A stretch of DNA of 6,611 nt, from the NCBI GenBank assembly GCA_035541995.1, contig DATKMG010000608.1, positions 1-6,611 of the forward strand, given 5' to 3'. The notes under the pieces were generated by a model. That model was given only the letters and a program-made list of their open reading frames with translations. It was not told the DNA's origin and searched no databases. Positions 6,348 to 6,611 of this stretch are shown here, piece by piece. The translations under genes were made by a program, and so were the position numbers. Each line of letters opens with the position of its first letter. The first letter of the stretch is position 1. This DNA is from DATKMG01 sp035541995 (GTDB lineage Bacteria > Acidobacteriota > Terriglobia > Versatilivoradales > Versatilivoraceae).

Positions 6348-6368
6348 AAAGAACCTCCTTCCGTAACT

Positions 6369-6397
6369 ATTGTTGGGGTGGGCACCTGTGTTGTCAA
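6369..6397 (-). promoter_or_regulatory. candidate sigma70-type promoter, possibly the original operon promoter
   Basis: On the minus strand a perfect TTGACA (6392-6397) is followed by a 17-base spacer and AACAAT (6369-6374; 4 of 6 to consensus). An A8/T8 tract lies about 12 bases upstream of the -35 box, where an UP element would sit. Transcription would start near 6362, immediately before the strong Shine-Dalgarno sequence at 6352-6360. It points toward the IS element and the binding-protein/cyclase operon beyond it. Confidence 0.4.
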
Positions 6398-6406
6398 TGA
6401 CCGTCG

Positions 6407-6441
6407 ACGAAAAAAAATGCATATTGGTCATTTTTTTTCGT
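6407..6441 (-). terminator. perfect AT-rich hairpin, possible terminator or UP/curved element
   Basis: ACGAAAAAAAATG (6407-6419) and CATTTTTTTTCGT (6429-6441) form an exact 13-bp inverted repeat around a 9-base loop. On the minus strand it begins at the stop codon of the short frame ending at 6428 and finishes with a T8 tract, so it may terminate transcription from the right. The stem has few GC pairs, unlike a classical intrinsic terminator. It also sits just upstream of the candidate promoter, so a role as a bent-DNA or regulator-binding site is equally possible. Confidence 0.35.
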
Positions 6442-6559
6442 AGTAGGTGTCTAATTTTCGCAATAATGGCTCGAATTTTGACCCAATACCTTTCACTAGA
6501 TTTGCAAAACACGCATCAGTAGATGGCTTGCAACAGAGCGCGTTGTTTTTTCTTTGCAA
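6428..6559 (-). CDS. possible short ORF or C-terminal remnant of a decayed gene
   Basis: A minus-strand frame ends at TGA 6428-6430 with the protein-like tail GSKFEPLLRKLDTYYEKK. It is open back to 6574, where a stop lies just upstream. The only start is a TTG at 6559 (43 residues) with a poor ribosome-binding site. The composition (Lys/Glu rich, ending directly at a hairpin) looks more like a real C-terminus than random sequence, so this may be the end of a gene whose front part is lost or frameshifted. I do not recognise the family. Confidence 0.2.
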   Translation of the reverse strand: MQRKNNALCCKPSTDACFANLVKGIGSKFEPLLRKLDTYYEKK

Positions 6560-6611
6560 CTCATGCTCAAGGCGTCAGGACACCACGGTTCACGAGGTAC
6601 AAGCCTGTTCA

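Larger units (their letters stand above)
6251..6611. other. ancestral upstream DNA of the binding-protein operon, mostly non-coding
   Basis: This 361-bp AT-rich stretch beyond the IS element has no gene I can assign. It contains, in minus-strand order, a short ORF end (6428-6559), a perfect AT-rich hairpin (6407-6441), a candidate promoter (6369-6397) and a strong Shine-Dalgarno site with an 8-codon frame (6321-6360), each listed separately. Joining base 5131 to 6253 rebuilds the site before insertion and places the proposed promoter about 130-140 bp upstream of the binding-protein start. The repeated TTGCAAC at 6528-6534 and 6554-6560 is probably chance. Confidence 0.5.

Noticed and set aside
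6321..6512. 63-codon minus-strand frame starting at GTG 6512
   Set aside because: No ribosome-binding site at its start, it runs through the AT-rich hairpin, and it has no domain. Only its last 8 codons have a convincing start signal.
1..6611. CRISPR array, tRNA or rRNA genes
   Set aside because: No regularly spaced repeats and no cloverleaf or rRNA-like segments were seen on either strand.

Overview
The window looks like a chromosomal segment from a GC-moderate Gram-negative bacterium with a large signalling repertoire. A sulfate-reducing or syntrophic member of the Desulfobacterota (Deltaproteobacteria; something like Desulfomonile or Syntrophobacter) is my best guess. It rests on the style of the proteins (Cache-HAMP-cyclase receptor, NMT1-type binding protein, LarA-family enzyme, IS630 element). 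No rRNA or ribosomal marker is present, so the taxonomy is a low-confidence inference.

All convincing genes lie on the minus strand. In transcription order (right to left): a non-coding or decayed stretch (about 6251-6611) with a possible short ORF end, an AT-rich perfect hairpin and a promoter plus Shine-Dalgarno cassette; a complete IS630-family insertion sequence (5132-6250); a secreted NMT1/THI5-like substrate-binding protein (4135-5106); a membrane class III nucleotide cyclase with Cache, HAMP and a C-terminal PilZ-like domain (1976-4138), overlapping the previous gene by 4 bp; a 226-bp spacer with an imperfect palindromic repeat (1853-1939); and a LarA-family nickel-pincer racemase or epimerase (412-1749). 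A 383-bp gene-poor spacer follows, with a plus-strand terminator. At the left edge another minus-strand gene appears to start at base 28 and run out of the window.

The most interesting unit is the binding protein and cyclase pair. The periplasmic protein has no ABC permease or ATPase beside it, but is translationally coupled to a transmembrane receptor with a periplasmic Cache domain. This suggests a ligand-sensing module whose output is a cyclic nucleotide, possibly tuned by the PilZ-like tail. The cyclase keeps its metal-binding and transition-state residues but has Glu and Gly at the two substrate-selecting positions, so ATP versus GTP use is open. The IS630 copy sits 25 bp upstream of this operon, in a CTAG target with TA duplicated, and separates it from its ancestral upstream DNA, including a plausible promoter. 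Present expression of the operon may therefore depend on read-through across the element.

The LarA-family gene is on the same strand but separated by the palindromic repeat, and none of the lar cofactor-maturation genes is in view.
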